Notes: generated from the letters alone by a model not told the origin. 64,000 bases of DNA from Paenibacillus sp. NFR01 (GCF_900111565.1 NZ_FOIK01000001.1:310001-374000), one strand, 5' to 3'. Positions 1-8,468 are shown, numbered from the stretch's first letter. Program-made: numbers and translations.

Positions 1-367
1 AGACGGTATAATGCAGCGCGATGCGGGCGTTCAGCGCCCCCTCTTTAATCTCCGCGGCAATTTCCTCGGGATTGGCGACACCCGTTAATTCGATGAAAAT
101 GATATCCGGCCTGCGCGTTAAGAGCGCCGCAAAACTCCGCGGCAGATCTTCCTTGCGGCCGCAGCAAATGCAGCCGTCGAGCAGCTTTTCCACATTGGCT
201 CCGGTTTGCTCCTGCAGAATATAACCGTCAACATCTTTTTTCCCCAGTTCATTCATCAAGACGCCGGGTTTCAGTCCCCGCGCCGTACATTCGTTCAGCA
301 GGGACAAGAGGAGCGTCGTTTTGCCGCTCCCGAGAAATCCGCTCAATACGATTACCGGTACTTTCAT
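1..367 (-). CDS. CobW/G3E-family GTPase (COG0523), 3' end cut off
   Basis: Only the N-terminal 122 residues are inside the window; the gene continues past position 1. The protein starts MKVPVIVLSG and has a Walker A motif (GFLGSGKT, residues 10-17), a metal-binding CxCC motif (CICC, 66-69) and the family motif ELTGVANP (93-100). G3E GTPases with CxCC deliver or help store zinc, cobalt or other metals. The metal cannot be told from this fragment. The ATG at 365-367 is preceded by GGAG at a suitable distance. It is divergent from the following pair of plus-strand genes. No Zur-type operator was recognised in the 213-bp gap. Confidence 0.85.
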   Translation of the reverse strand, partial: MKVPVIVLSGFLGSGKTTLLLSLLNECTARGLKPGVLMNELGKKDVDGYILQEQTGANVEKLLDGCICCGRKEDLPRSFAALLTRRPDIIFIELTGVANPEEIAAEIKEGALNARIALHYTV

Positions 368-580
368 CGCCGCATCGCTCCATTCCAAAGGCAGCCATGC
401 CTTTATCATAAGTTTCCCGGCCCGCGCAAAATGCCTGACCAAGAAGCCAGACGCATAAACTTTGCTTTGAGGGGCGGTATCCCATCTATACGCAGGCTGT
501 CCCGCCGCTATGCCACTAATCTCGGGCCTTCTGTGCTATGATAGATGGAAGAAAGATTCCAGCTTGGCAGGAGGTTGACG

Positions 581-1000
581 ATGAGTTACACGAATACGTT
601 TATTCGCGTGGCCGAAGATTGCCCGGTGGAGACCGGCGTCATTCCCGTATCCGGCCGCGAACGCAAAACCGCGCACGAGATTCAATATGAGCTGCTGGCA
701 TCCGCGCCGTATGCCTACACCCATGAGGAGCTGCTGTATGAGGTTCATGTCCGGCATAAAGCCATTCCGGAGACGGAAGCGAAGGAACGCGCTCCGGAAA
801 TCCGGGATGCGCTGTTTGCGAAGCCCCATCCCTGCCTGCGCGCTTCCATGCTGCCCAAACGATACGGCTGGGGCGTCCATTACGATGCCGAGGGTAAAAT
901 CGCGATCTATGCCAAAGAATCGCCCGAATACGATTATTATGCTACTTCACCGGAGGCGGGCGTGACGCTGCTGAACGCCATGCGCAGCAAACGCAAATGA
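581..1000 (+). CDS. DUF6157 family protein
   Basis: This is a 139-residue cytoplasmic protein with the DUF6157 pattern: N-terminal SYTNTFIRVAEDCP, a central KPHPCLRASMLPKR block and a C-terminal LLNAMRSKRK. The family is conserved but has no known reaction. The ATG at 581 follows AGGAGG at 569-574, which rules out the longer start at 545. Its stop overlaps the start of the next gene (ATGA, 997-1000), so the two are almost certainly co-translated. Confidence 0.8.
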   Translation: MSYTNTFIRVAEDCPVETGVIPVSGRERKTAHEIQYELLASAPYAYTHEELLYEVHVRHKAIPETEAKERAPEIRDALFAKPHPCLRASMLPKRYGWGVHYDAEGKIAIYAKESPEYDYYATSPEAGVTLLNAMRSKRK

Positions 1001-1620
1001 CGGACTATTGGAACCGGAGATTTGCGGCGGAGGGAATGATCTGGGGGAGCGAGCCCAGCCCGTCGGCCGCGGCGGCGCGGGCATTATTCGGCGATGCGGG
1101 CGTCCGCAGCGTGCTGGTTCCGGGAGCCGGCTACGGCCGCAATACGAAGGCGTTGTCCTCCGTGTTCAAGACTTACGGAATTGAGCTTAGCCCGTCTGCG
1201 CTTGCCCTTGCGGCAGAATGGGACCCGGATACGGTATTTATTGGGGGATCAGCGCTGGAGCCGCATCTGAATGAACCGGTTGATGCGGTCTACTGTTATG
1301 ATGTACTGCATCTGTTTCTCGCCGCAGAGCGGCAGGCGCTCATGGACAGCTGTCTGCGGCAGCTTTGCCCGCGCGGACTGCTGTATTTTACCTGCTTCTC
1401 CGACGAGGACCCGAATGCGGGACAAGGCCGTATCCTGGAGCCGGGTACTTACGAATACAAAACAGGTAAATACGCGCATTTCTTCAGCGAAGCCGATTTA
1501 CGGGAGCATTTTGCGGAGACGGAAATTCTGGACACGGGGAGTTTTCGGGAGACGCTTGGCGGCCCCGGCGGCGGAAGCCACGATTATCTGCTGCGGTATA
1601 TTGTCGCGCGAAAGAGATGA
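997..1620 (+). CDS. Class I SAM-dependent methyltransferase
   Basis: The 207-residue protein has a Rossmann-type SAM-binding motif I (VLVPGAGYGRN, residues 39-49), an acidic end to strand 2 (YGIELS) and a motif IV-like YCYDVLHLF. The N-terminal YWNRRF...WG resembles TehB/thiopurine-type small-molecule methyltransferases. The substrate is unknown. It is translationally coupled to the DUF6157 gene through a 4-base overlap and ends just before a hairpin at 1647-1672. Confidence 0.8.
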   Translation: MTDYWNRRFAAEGMIWGSEPSPSAAAARALFGDAGVRSVLVPGAGYGRNTKALSSVFKTYGIELSPSALALAAEWDPDTVFIGGSALEPHLNEPVDAVYCYDVLHLFLAAERQALMDSCLRQLCPRGLLYFTCFSDEDPNAGQGRILEPGTYEYKTGKYAHFFSEADLREHFAETEILDTGSFRETLGGPGGGSHDYLLRYIVARKR

Positions 1621-1646
1621 GAAGGGCAGCCCAAGTCAAGGCAAAC

Positions 1647-1672
1647 AGCCCTTCCCGGTTACGGAAAGGGCT
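1647..1672. terminator. Hairpin between convergent genes
   Basis: AGCCCTT (1647-1653) pairs with AAGGGCT (1666-1672) around a short inner CCG/CGG stem. It lies between the ends of the methyltransferase (+) and the HTH regulator (-). There is no strong T-run on either side, so termination is likely but not certain. Confidence 0.5.
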
Positions 1673-1687
1673 ACATATGTATAGGGC

Positions 1688-2272
1688 TCAGGAGAGCTCG
1701 CAGTCGGCAAACAGGATGCTGCGCGGAATCCGGAAGAAGGTTTCAGCCTTTTCCTGAAGGGCGAGAGCCGGGAGATGGGCCTGATGCAGCCATTTGCGGA
1801 ATGTTCCGGGATGGATGCCGATCCAGATGCTGACATCGGTTACGGAAAAATCGTAAACCATACATAGTCCGGTCAAAATGACGTTGGCGCGGGAGGTGCT
1901 CACGTTGCTGCGCTTCATGAACCTCGACGGGGTGGGCTGGCAGAGAATCGGACTTTGCCGCAGCAGCGCTTCGTTGAACAAAACATGGGCCGGATAGCCA
2001 AGCAACCGGCAGACCTTGTCGATATTGACCTTGGACGGAATGCGGCCTTCGTATACCCATGCGCTTACGCTGCGGGAAGAGACGGACAGTTCTTCGGCGA
2101 GCTTCGACAGCTTGATATCCCTGGCCATGAGGATGGCGAGCAGCACGCGGTTGCGGATTTGGCTGCGCTTCGGCCGGCGGAAGCGTTTCACCCGTACGCC
2201 CTGTCCGAGATATTTCCGGTTGATTTGGGACCAAGCCTGAATATGATGTAGTTCTTGCTGGTTCTTAGGCAT
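1688..2272 (-). CDS. Helix-turn-helix DNA-binding regulator
   Basis: The 194-residue protein has an XRE-type helix-turn-helix at about residues 53-80 (LSKLAEELSVSSRSVSAWV...GRIPS). A second, weaker HTH-like segment lies near 145-170 (SIWIGIHPGTFRKWLHQ). The N-terminus is rich in Arg/Lys (VKRFRRPKRSQIRNR). The ATG at 2272 follows GGAGGAAGT. No ligand domain is visible and the target is unknown. It is transcribed divergently from the Dabb gene, which is a candidate target only by position. Confidence 0.7.
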   Translation of the reverse strand: MPKNQQELHHIQAWSQINRKYLGQGVRVKRFRRPKRSQIRNRVLLAILMARDIKLSKLAEELSVSSRSVSAWVYEGRIPSKVNIDKVCRLLGYPAHVLFNEALLRQSPILCQPTPSRFMKRSNVSTSRANVILTGLCMVYDFSVTDVSIWIGIHPGTFRKWLHQAHLPALALQEKAETFFRIPRSILFADCELS

Positions 2273-2441
2273 ACTTCCTCCAAAATTTTTAAAGTTATAC
2301 TACAACAATTTCCATGCGGCTGCAATGGTTATCGTGCGAACGGCTGATCACGGTTCCGACAAGTTTCTTTCGGAAGCGATGTCGTTATGTTATATTTCTT
2401 ATAAATATACTTTACCAAAATAAAGGGCAGGGAGCGAGAAC

Positions 2442-2729
2442 ATGATCAAACATATTGTATTTTTCAAACTGAAGGACCGTTCGCCGGAGCAGGTGGCCAC
2501 GACGGCGGCCGTACTGCGCAGCATGGAAGGCAAAATTCCGCAGCTGATTTCCCTGGAGGTTGGAACGGATATTCTTCATTCGGAGCGTTCGTTCGATATC
2601 GCGCTCGTCTCCGTAGTCGCTTCCTTGGAGGATCTGCAGGCGTACCAGGTGCATCCGGTGCATAAAGAGATCATTGTCCATATCAACGAGGTCAAGGAGC
2701 TTTCGGTCGCCGTGGATTACGAGCTTTAA
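2442..2729 (+). CDS. Dabb (stress-responsive alpha/beta barrel) protein
   Basis: This 95-residue protein has the typical Dabb start IKHIVFFKLKD and the late motif YQVHPVHKEI. Dabb proteins form small dimeric ferredoxin-like barrels; members range from stress proteins to small-molecule cyclases, so no reaction is assigned. The ATG is preceded by GGGAGCGAGAAC. It stands alone between the divergent HTH gene and a putative 36-residue membrane peptide. Confidence 0.8.
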   Translation: MIKHIVFFKLKDRSPEQVATTAAVLRSMEGKIPQLISLEVGTDILHSERSFDIALVSVVASLEDLQAYQVHPVHKEIIVHINEVKELSVAVDYEL

Positions 2730-2802
2730 GTGGATTAAGGGCTTTAAAACGGAACGGATATCGGAACAGGCATCCTATTCTGCAGTCGGGAGCGTGAAAC
2801 CC

Positions 2803-2913
2803 ATGAGCGATCTTGAATATCCGATGGAAGCATTAACGTACCTGATCGTATTTCTGGCAGCATGCTTTATTATGCTGTTCTGGCTCAAACGCCGCGGTAA
2901 ACGGGGCAAGTGA
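2803..2913 (+). CDS. Putative 36-residue membrane peptide
   Basis: The ORF encodes a short peptide with one hydrophobic segment (about residues 9-26, LTYLIVFLAACFIMLFWL) followed by a basic tail (KRRGKRGK), the pattern of an inner-membrane peptide with its C-terminus inside. A GGGAGCG ribosome binding site precedes the ATG. No family was recognised. The frame extends upstream to 2674, but that part overlaps the Dabb gene and lacks a binding site. Confidence 0.5.
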   Translation: MSDLEYPMEALTYLIVFLAACFIMLFWLKRRGKRGK

Positions 2914-2967
2914 CGCTCCGCCCTGGGCGGGCCCGATGTACATATCACCGGATTTGGAGGGACAGCC

Positions 2968-3408
2968 GTGTACTACGTCAACCGAAAACAAATTGAAACG
3001 ATCTTGGACCAAATCGAAGAAATCGGCGGCGGTTTAAGCCATGTAGCAGAAGCGTGGGACGGCGGTTATTTAAAAGGGCTGATCCAGGAGCGTTGCCTGC
3101 ATCTGGCGATTGAGGTCGTGACCGATGTCGGCAGCTGCCTGATCGACGGCTTCATTATGCGCGACGCCGGAAGCTACGAGGATATTATCTCCATCATCCA
3201 TGACGAGAAGGTGCTTGGGGACAGCGCCGTTTACGGGCAGCTGCTGGAGCTCGTTGCGCTTCGCAAGCCGCTTGTACAGGATTATTATGCCTGGGACCGC
3301 AGCAAGCTGCATCCCTTGACCCCGGCGCTGCCGGGCGTACTGGAACGGTTTGCGCGCGACGTTCGCCGATATCTCGACCAGGAGCTTGGCGTCCGCACGG
3401 ACGGATAA
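2968..3408 (+). CDS. yutE: DUF86 / HepT-like protein, YutE type
   Basis: This 146-residue, mostly helical protein belongs to DUF86 (HepT-like RNase fold) and resembles Bacillus YutE. The HepT catalytic Rx4-6H element may correspond to RCLHLAIEV near residue 47. No MntA-type nucleotidyltransferase lies next to it, so a toxin role is not supported. The GTG start at 2968 follows GGAGG. It precedes the ArsR-type regulator by 21 bases and is probably in the same operon. Confidence 0.7.
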   Translation: MYYVNRKQIETILDQIEEIGGGLSHVAEAWDGGYLKGLIQERCLHLAIEVVTDVGSCLIDGFIMRDAGSYEDIISIIHDEKVLGDSAVYGQLLELVALRKPLVQDYYAWDRSKLHPLTPALPGVLERFARDVRRYLDQELGVRTDG

Positions 3409-3429
3409 CTACGAAAGGAGGTCATGACA

Positions 3430-4092
3430 ATGAAAAAAGGGCAGGAAAGCGGTTCGACGCGGCGGATGATCATGACGCTCCTCAAAACGAAAGGTCCGCT
3501 GACCATCGGCGCGCTGGCGGAAGAGCTCGGGATTACCGAAATGGGCGTCCGCCGCCATGTGCTGCAGCTGGAGCAGGAATCGCTGGCCAAAACGAAGGTT
3601 GTCCGCCAACCGATGGGCCGCCCGATGCATGTCTATTCGCTCACCGAGCGGGCAGAGGACCATTTTCCGAAAAGCTACCATAACCTGGCGCTCGAACTGC
3701 TGCGCGAGCTCGATCATGTCAGCGGCCAGGAGACGGTCCATGCGCTGTTTGAAGGACGGAAACGGCGGATGCTGGCGCAATATACGCCGATGATGGAGGG
3801 ACAGGGCCTTGAGGAGCGGGTCGCCGAGCTGGCTTCGATCCAGAACGCCGGCGGCTACATGGCGACTTGGAGCAAGCAGGAAGACGGCTCTTATATGATG
3901 TGCGAGTATAATTGTCCGATCCGCCAGGTCGCTGCCGGATACCGGGTCGCGTGTCAATGCGAGCAGCAGCTGTTTGAAGAACTGCTCGGCGCCAAGGTTA
4001 CGCGCAGCGAGTGCATGGCGGAAGGCGGCCAATGCTGCAAATACGTGATTGCGGCAAAGAAGAAAGACAAAACTTCCGAAAAGTCCTCCTGA
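3430..4092 (+). CDS. ArsR/DeoR-type regulator with C-terminal Cys cluster (COG2345, SufR-like)
   Basis: The 220-residue protein has an N-terminal winged HTH (TIGALAEELGITEMGVRRHV) and a C-terminal domain with several cysteines: MMCEYNC, VACQC, SEC and QCC. This layout is known in COG2345 regulators, including cyanobacterial SufR, which bind an Fe-S cluster; cluster binding here is inference. Two ATGs lie near AGGAGG (3416-3421). The one at 3430 has the better spacing (8 bases) than 3424 (2 bases). Confidence 0.75.
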   Translation: MKKGQESGSTRRMIMTLLKTKGPLTIGALAEELGITEMGVRRHVLQLEQESLAKTKVVRQPMGRPMHVYSLTERAEDHFPKSYHNLALELLRELDHVSGQETVHALFEGRKRRMLAQYTPMMEGQGLEERVAELASIQNAGGYMATWSKQEDGSYMMCEYNCPIRQVAAGYRVACQCEQQLFEELLGAKVTRSECMAEGGQCCKYVIAAKKKDKTSEKSS

Positions 4093-4195
4093 TCAGTCAC
4101 CAAACAACCTCTCTTTGCTTATGATATACCAGAAATGGGCGATCGCCCGGGTGGCCGGGCGGATGGCGCAATTGATACCAAAGGAGAGATGGACG

Positions 4196-4585
4196 ATGAA
4201 AAAGGATACGAAAAGCTTGCTTTGGGGACTTATTGCCGGCAGCGTGGCCGGATCGGTAACGGCGCTGTTGTTCGCGCCAAAACCGGGCAAGGAATTGCGC
4301 CAGGATATCAAGGAAGGAACGGCCGGCGCCATCGATAAGGTACAGGAAATCGCCGGCCAGGCTGGCGACAAGGGCGCCGAGCTGTACGGCAAAGCCAAAG
4401 ATGCGGTGAATTCCGTGGTGACCGAAATCAAGGAATGGAGAAAGCCGGCGGATGCCGCTGAGGATGCCGAAGCCATCGCCAATGTCAGCAGCTTCAGCGA
4501 AGGTGAGATTACTGATTCCGCAGCAGAATTCGGGGAAATCGCCGCTGCCGCTGAAGAGGCCGGCAAGGATGACAGCATCGCCTGA
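4196..4585 (+). CDS. ytxH: YtxH-like general stress protein
   Basis: This 129-residue protein has an N-terminal glycine-rich hydrophobic segment (SLLWGLIAGSVAGSVTALLFAP) then PKPGKELR, the hallmark of the YtxH/DUF948-like family. The remainder is a long charged amphipathic helix with an Asp/Glu/Ala-rich tail. It probably sits at the membrane. In Bacillus, YtxH belongs to the SigB general stress response; no SigB promoter was seen here. The ATG at 4196 follows AAGGAG. Confidence 0.75.
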   Translation: MKKDTKSLLWGLIAGSVAGSVTALLFAPKPGKELRQDIKEGTAGAIDKVQEIAGQAGDKGAELYGKAKDAVNSVVTEIKEWRKPADAAEDAEAIANVSSFSEGEITDSAAEFGEIAAAAEEAGKDDSIA

Positions 4586-4661
4586 GACGATGTCGCAATG
4601 GCAACCGGGCGGTCGGCAGGGAAGACGCAAGGGGATCGACCGGACCGCCGCTTTGCAGGAT

Positions 4662-4705
4662 AAGCCGCTTCTCGCCAGCAACAGGCGCGGGGCGGCTTTG
4701 TTTTT
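4662..4705 (+). terminator. Rho-independent terminator after ytxH
   Basis: AAGCCGC (4662-4668) pairs with GCGGCTT (4692-4698), with a nested CGCC/GGCG stem, followed by TTGTTTTT. It ends the ytxH transcript before murI. Confidence 0.7.
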
Positions 4706-4872
4706 GCGGGCAGGTTGGGGCAGGAAGCTTTTTCCAAAGGGCGGATATGTAGAGTTTCCTTGAACTGGGGGTATAAAAGGAGTAATATCGACAATTGGGG
4801 CTGAAAGCAAGGTACGCTTTGTTCGGCCCTTACATAAGCTACACAAAACATGTTAAAGGAAGCGGTGTGTTC

Positions 4873-5679
4873 GTGCAGCAAGCTATCGCAATATTGGACT
4901 CCGGCGTAGGGGGACTTACGGTCGTCAAAGAAGTGATGAGGCAGCTCCCGCGGGAGAAAATCATTTATTTCGGCGACACCGCCAGAGCCCCGTACGGACC
5001 CCGTTCGACCGAAGAAGTCAGACTTTTTACCGAACAAATCGTTGATTACCTGATTCAATTCAATCCGAAAATGATCGTCATCGCCTGTAACACCGCCACA
5101 GCGGCGGCGCTAGATTATATTTCCGCCAAGGTCAGCATTCCCGTCATCGGCGTGATCCATCCCGGTGCCCGGGCGGCCATCAGCGCCACCAAGACCGGCC
5201 GCGTCGGCGTCATCGGCACCATCGGCACGATCAACAGCGGGGCTTACACAGCGGCGCTCAAACAGCTGTCCCCGTTCGTGGAAGTGGTCAGCCAGGCTTG
5301 CCCGGCGCTTGTCCCATTCGTGGAGCAAGGGATGTTTCGTTCCGAAGAAAGCCATATTGCCGTTGCGGAGTCGCTGAACGGCATCAAATATGCGCCGATC
5401 GATACGATGATCCTCGGCTGCACCCACTATCCGTTCCTGATTGAGCCCATCGGCAAGGTCATGGGGCCAGGCGTCAAGCTGATCAGCTCCGCCGACGAAA
5501 CCGCACGCGAGATCAGCACGATTTTGTACGACAAAGGCAAACTGGCCAGCGGCGACGAAATTCCGATCCACCAGTTTTTTTGCAGCGGCGACGCCGAAAT
5601 CTTTCAGAAGATTGCCCGTGACTGGCTCGGCGAGCAAATCCGGCGCACGCCGGTCGTCTGGCAGGTTTCATCCCTGTAA
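4873..5679 (+). CDS. murI: Glutamate racemase
   Basis: The enzyme interconverts L- and D-glutamate and supplies D-Glu for peptidoglycan. It has the racemase signatures LDSGVGGLTV (residues 8-17), the first catalytic cysteine in IACNTATA (Cys72) and the second in LGCTHYPFL (Cys183). Its 268 residues match RacE/MurI. The GTG at 4873 gives MQQAIAILDSG, the usual family start. An in-frame GTG at 4867 is closer to the AAAGGAA site and cannot be excluded. A strong terminator follows. Confidence 0.92.
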   Translation: MQQAIAILDSGVGGLTVVKEVMRQLPREKIIYFGDTARAPYGPRSTEEVRLFTEQIVDYLIQFNPKMIVIACNTATAAALDYISAKVSIPVIGVIHPGARAAISATKTGRVGVIGTIGTINSGAYTAALKQLSPFVEVVSQACPALVPFVEQGMFRSEESHIAVAESLNGIKYAPIDTMILGCTHYPFLIEPIGKVMGPGVKLISSADETAREISTILYDKGKLASGDEIPIHQFFCSGDAEIFQKIARDWLGEQIRRTPVVWQVSSL

Positions 5680-5731
5680 GCACTTATTCCATCGTATCCA
5701 AACGGGACAATCCTCTATGGTTGTCCGCATG

Positions 5732-5758
5732 CCCCGGCTCCCTCGAGCCGGGGTTTTT
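5732..5758 (+). terminator. Strong terminator after murI
   Basis: CCCCGGCT (5732-5739) pairs with AGCCGGGG (5746-5753) across a 6-base loop, followed directly by TTTTT. Confidence 0.9.
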
Positions 5759-5817
5759 GCCGTGGATTGTGGATTGGGCGGAAACGGCGGGTGGCTGCGG
5801 AAGCAAACATCATCTGT

Positions 5818-5930
5818 TACGGACACAGGAACCGTTATTTTCGATAATAACGGCAATTTCCCGGCGCTCAGGTCCGTTAGTGCAGAAATCGGTCTGTTTT
5901 TCAGCGAATAAGGCCTCTCAGGTCCGTAAA
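5818..5930. repeat. Short intergenic repeat cluster (AGGTCCGT units)
   Basis: CTCAGGTCCGT occurs at 5867-5877 and again at 5917-5927, exactly 50 bp apart. A related, degenerate unit (ACGGACACAGGAACCGTTATT) begins near 5820. The first unit contains a perfect 8-bp hairpin, CCGTTATT (5832-5839) with AATAACGG (5846-5853), lacking a T-run. The cluster lies in the non-coding gap between murI and the M14 peptidase (5680-6157), where no gene is seen. Confidence 0.55.
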
Positions 5931-6157
5931 GTGAGCCTCTTCGACGCTTAGTATTTATTCTGCGCGTTCATGGGAGGTACCGGAAGGCGCATACAATGAA
6001 AGGGAAGGCAATGGCTCGCTTGTCGCCCCGAACCATTCCGCTCAGCGGCGGGGATAAAGGCTTGCAAGTAAACGGGAGCCCCGCAATGTACCGGGCAAGG
6101 CTTCTTAGGCAAAGCCCCACTTTGTGGGGATATCATGAGGGCAAGGAGAAGATGCCG

Positions 6158-7366
6158 ATGCGTGAATATATTACCCGCAAGGGAGATACCGTCAGCCGAA
6201 TCGCCGCAAGCCATGGACTTGCGCCGGAGCATATCATTTACGGGAATCCCTGGACGAGGAGCCAGCCGTATTTGATCCCGGGGCAGCTGCTGTATTTGCC
6301 GAACACGCCGCGCAAGCGATATGCGCTGCAGGAGGGCGACAGTCCCGAGGCGGTTGCGGCGGCTTTTGGCGTAACGATAGATGAGCTGGAGACGCTGAAT
6401 CCCGGCCTGCTGTCCGGCCGCGGCTTCGGACCGGGCAAAATCATCGTGCTGCCCGCCACGCCGCATGCCCGGATCGTGCGGCTGCGCGGGGAGTACGGCC
6501 ACCGGGAGATGGCCGAAGATATCGGCCGGCTGGCGGCCCGGTACCCGCAGATCGAAGCCGATGCCATCGGCTACAGCGTGCTTGGCAAGCCGCTGCATCT
6601 GCTGCGGATCGGCAGCGGACGGAAGCATCTGCATGTCAATGCCTCGCTGCATGCCAACGAATGGCTGACGACGCCCAGCCTGATGGCATTTTTGGAGGAT
6701 TACGCGGCGGCTTTGAATGAAGGCGGCTTGTGGAACGGCTTTGACGTCGGCAAATGGTATCAGGACTGGACGATCTGGGCCGTCCCGCTGGCCAATCCGG
6801 ACGGCGTGGAGCTGGTACAGGAAGGGGCTCCGCCGGGGCATCCGCTGCGCGATGAGCTGACGCGCTGGAACGGCGGACGGCGCGGATTCCGCCACTGGAA
6901 GGCGAATATCCGCGGCGTCGATCTGGGCGACCAGTTCCCGGCCCACTGGGACGAGGAGCGGGAACGGCGCGGCGTGCGCGGTCCGGCGCCGCGCGACTAC
7001 AGCGGCCCGGCGCCGCTGAGCGAGCCGGAGGCGGCGGCGCTGGCCGCGTTGGCCGAGCGGGTGCCCGGCGCGGCCGCGGTTTCGCTGCACAGCCAGGGCA
7101 GCGAGATATACTGGAACTACCGGGGCTGCGAGCCCCCGGAGAGCCGGGAATTGGCCGCTGCGCTGGCGGCGGCCTGCGGATACCGGGCGGTCGAACTGAC
7201 CGGCAGCGACGCCGGCTACAAGGACTGGTTCATTCAGCGGTTCCGGCGGCCCGGCTTCACTGTGGAGCTGGGGCTCGGTAAAAATCCGCTGCCCATGGAG
7301 GACTTTGAGGATACCGCACTGGAGACCGGCCTGATTTTGGCGGCGCTTCTATCAAATTTGAAATAA
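6158..7366 (+). CDS. LysM-domain M14 zinc carboxypeptidase, peptidoglycan-acting
   Basis: The 402-residue protein has two N-terminal LysM repeats (about 1-47 and 53-98) and a peptidase M14 domain. Zinc ligands are His165 and Glu168 (HANE) and His311 (SLHSQG); the catalytic Glu370 is in FTVELGLG. This architecture matches gamma-D-glutamyl-L-diamino-acid endopeptidase I of spore-formers (YqgT type), which cleaves peptidoglycan stem peptides. No signal peptide is present, as is usual for this family. AAGGAG at 6143-6148 favours the ATG at 6158; the frame is open to 5996 without a binding site. Confidence 0.85.
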   Translation: MREYITRKGDTVSRIAASHGLAPEHIIYGNPWTRSQPYLIPGQLLYLPNTPRKRYALQEGDSPEAVAAAFGVTIDELETLNPGLLSGRGFGPGKIIVLPATPHARIVRLRGEYGHREMAEDIGRLAARYPQIEADAIGYSVLGKPLHLLRIGSGRKHLHVNASLHANEWLTTPSLMAFLEDYAAALNEGGLWNGFDVGKWYQDWTIWAVPLANPDGVELVQEGAPPGHPLRDELTRWNGGRRGFRHWKANIRGVDLGDQFPAHWDEERERRGVRGPAPRDYSGPAPLSEPEAAALAALAERVPGAAAVSLHSQGSEIYWNYRGCEPPESRELAAALAAACGYRAVELTGSDAGYKDWFIQRFRRPGFTVELGLGKNPLPMEDFEDTALETGLILAALLSNLK

Positions 7367-7404
7367 AAGTGAAACAATGACTGTAAATTTGCGTAATATA
7401 ATTC

Positions 7405-7459
7405 AAAGGGTATGGCCGTCGTCAACATTGTTTGCACACCCGCGGCCGTACCCTTTTTT
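7405..7459 (+). terminator. Terminator after the M14 peptidase
   Basis: AAAGGGTATGGCCG (7405-7418) pairs with CGGCCGTACCC (7443-7453), followed by TTTTTT. The loop is 24 bases. Confidence 0.8.
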
Positions 7460-7516
7460 GAAACTATACGACTCAGTAAGTTCCCGTCAATTTAGTGAAA
7501 TAGGAGTGAATCGGCC

Positions 7517-7783
7517 ATGAAACTTAGAAAACTGCTGTCCCTGAAGCAGTGGTCCCATATTTTTCGCGCTTCTTGGAGCTATATCGCGTCGCCGACCGTA
7601 TCGCTGGGGGACAAGCTGCTGTTCGCCGTTCCGGCGCTGCTCTATTGGGTGCTCCCGGATGTCATGCCGGTTGTGCCAATCGATGATATCGGCGTAACGA
7701 TGCTGCTGATGGGCTGGTTCGTTTCGCGGATGGAGCGCAAATATCCGGTGCTGGTCCGGGGCGGAACGGCGGGAAAACGATAA
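7517..7783 (+). CDS. DUF1232 (YkvA-like) membrane protein
   Basis: The 88-residue protein carries the DUF1232 core DKLLFAVPALLYWVLPDVMP...PIDDIGVTMLLM, which forms two hydrophobic helices. The family is widespread in Bacilli and functionally uncharacterised. The ATG is preceded by TAGGAGTGAATCGGCC. It appears to be transcribed alone. Confidence 0.75.
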   Translation: MKLRKLLSLKQWSHIFRASWSYIASPTVSLGDKLLFAVPALLYWVLPDVMPVVPIDDIGVTMLLMGWFVSRMERKYPVLVRGGTAGKR

Positions 7784-7859
7784 ATTCAGTTGCTTTTACC
7801 GGCAGGATTCCTTAGAATAGATAGTTGATATTAACTTTTGATGCCGGGAGATGGATTTC

Positions 7860-8162
7860 ATGAACGTCAAAATTACCCGCAATGCGGCGAAAGTCATAAA
7901 ACGCACAATGGAACAGGAAGGCAATGCCGAGCTTAAGCTGCGCGTCATGATTACGCATGCCCATGGCGACCATGCGCATTACGGCCTGGATTTGGACACG
8001 CCCAAAGAAAATGATGTGGTGATTCCGACCGACAAAGACATCGATGTCATTCTGGATCCGAATCAACCGCTGCTCGACGGCGTGAAGATTGATTATCTGT
8101 ATTTCCCGCAGGAAGGTTTTGTCATCACTAATCCGTCCCAAGGCAATCACGGCGACCACTAA
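7860..8162 (+). CDS. IscA/HesB-fold protein with histidines in place of cluster cysteines
   Basis: The 100-residue protein aligns with A-type Fe-S carriers (HesB/IscA), keeping YGLDLDTPKENDVV, LLDGVKIDY and GFVITNP. It has no cysteine. The canonical first Cys region is replaced by ITHAHGDHAHYG (His33, 35, 38, 40), and the C-terminal CGC by NHGDH (His97, His100). Classical IscA uses three Cys to hold Fe-S, so a different metal or role is likely (inference). ATG 7860 has GGGAG at 9 bases spacing; ATG 7851 is too close. Confidence 0.8.
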   Translation: MNVKITRNAAKVIKRTMEQEGNAELKLRVMITHAHGDHAHYGLDLDTPKENDVVIPTDKDIDVILDPNQPLLDGVKIDYLYFPQEGFVITNPSQGNHGDH

Positions 8163-8203
8163 TCGCAAGCCGCGCACCGACGGAGTCAAAGAAGGGTTAC
8201 TTC

Positions 8204-8443
8204 ATGGCTAACGAAATACAAATCTGCGACCAATGCAATTTCATGAGCTTGAAGAGCATTGTTCCGAAGCTGAAGAAAATGGCTCCCGATGCGGAGATCA
8301 AGATCGGCTGCAAGTCCTACTGCGGACCTTGCGGCAAACGGGCCTTTATCTATATCAACGGGCGCTACATCAGCGCTCCGACCGAAGACGAGGCGCTGGC
8401 GAAAGCGGAGCCTTTCGTCAAGAAGCCTGTGCCTAAACCCTAA
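8204..8443 (+). CDS. yuzB: YuzB family protein (DUF1450)
   Basis: The 79-residue protein shows the DUF1450/YuzB pattern with two cysteine motifs: CDQCNF near residue 8 and CKSYCGPCGKRAF near residue 36. The cysteine spacing suggests metal or Fe-S binding in a thioredoxin-like fold, but function is unknown. It follows the HesB-like gene by 41 bp and may be co-transcribed with it. The stop is followed by a strong terminator. Confidence 0.75.
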   Translation: MANEIQICDQCNFMSLKSIVPKLKKMAPDAEIKIGCKSYCGPCGKRAFIYINGRYISAPTEDEALAKAEPFVKKPVPKP

Positions 8444-8468
8444 CCGGCAAAGGACATCCGGCAATCTG

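Noticed and set aside
2968..3408. HepT/MntA toxin-antitoxin system
   Set aside because: The HepT-like protein has no neighbouring MntA nucleotidyltransferase; it fits YutE.
5996..6157. Possible N-terminal extension of the M14 peptidase
   Set aside because: The frame is open, but there is no ribosome binding site, the LysM domain begins at 6158, and AAGGAG supports 6158.
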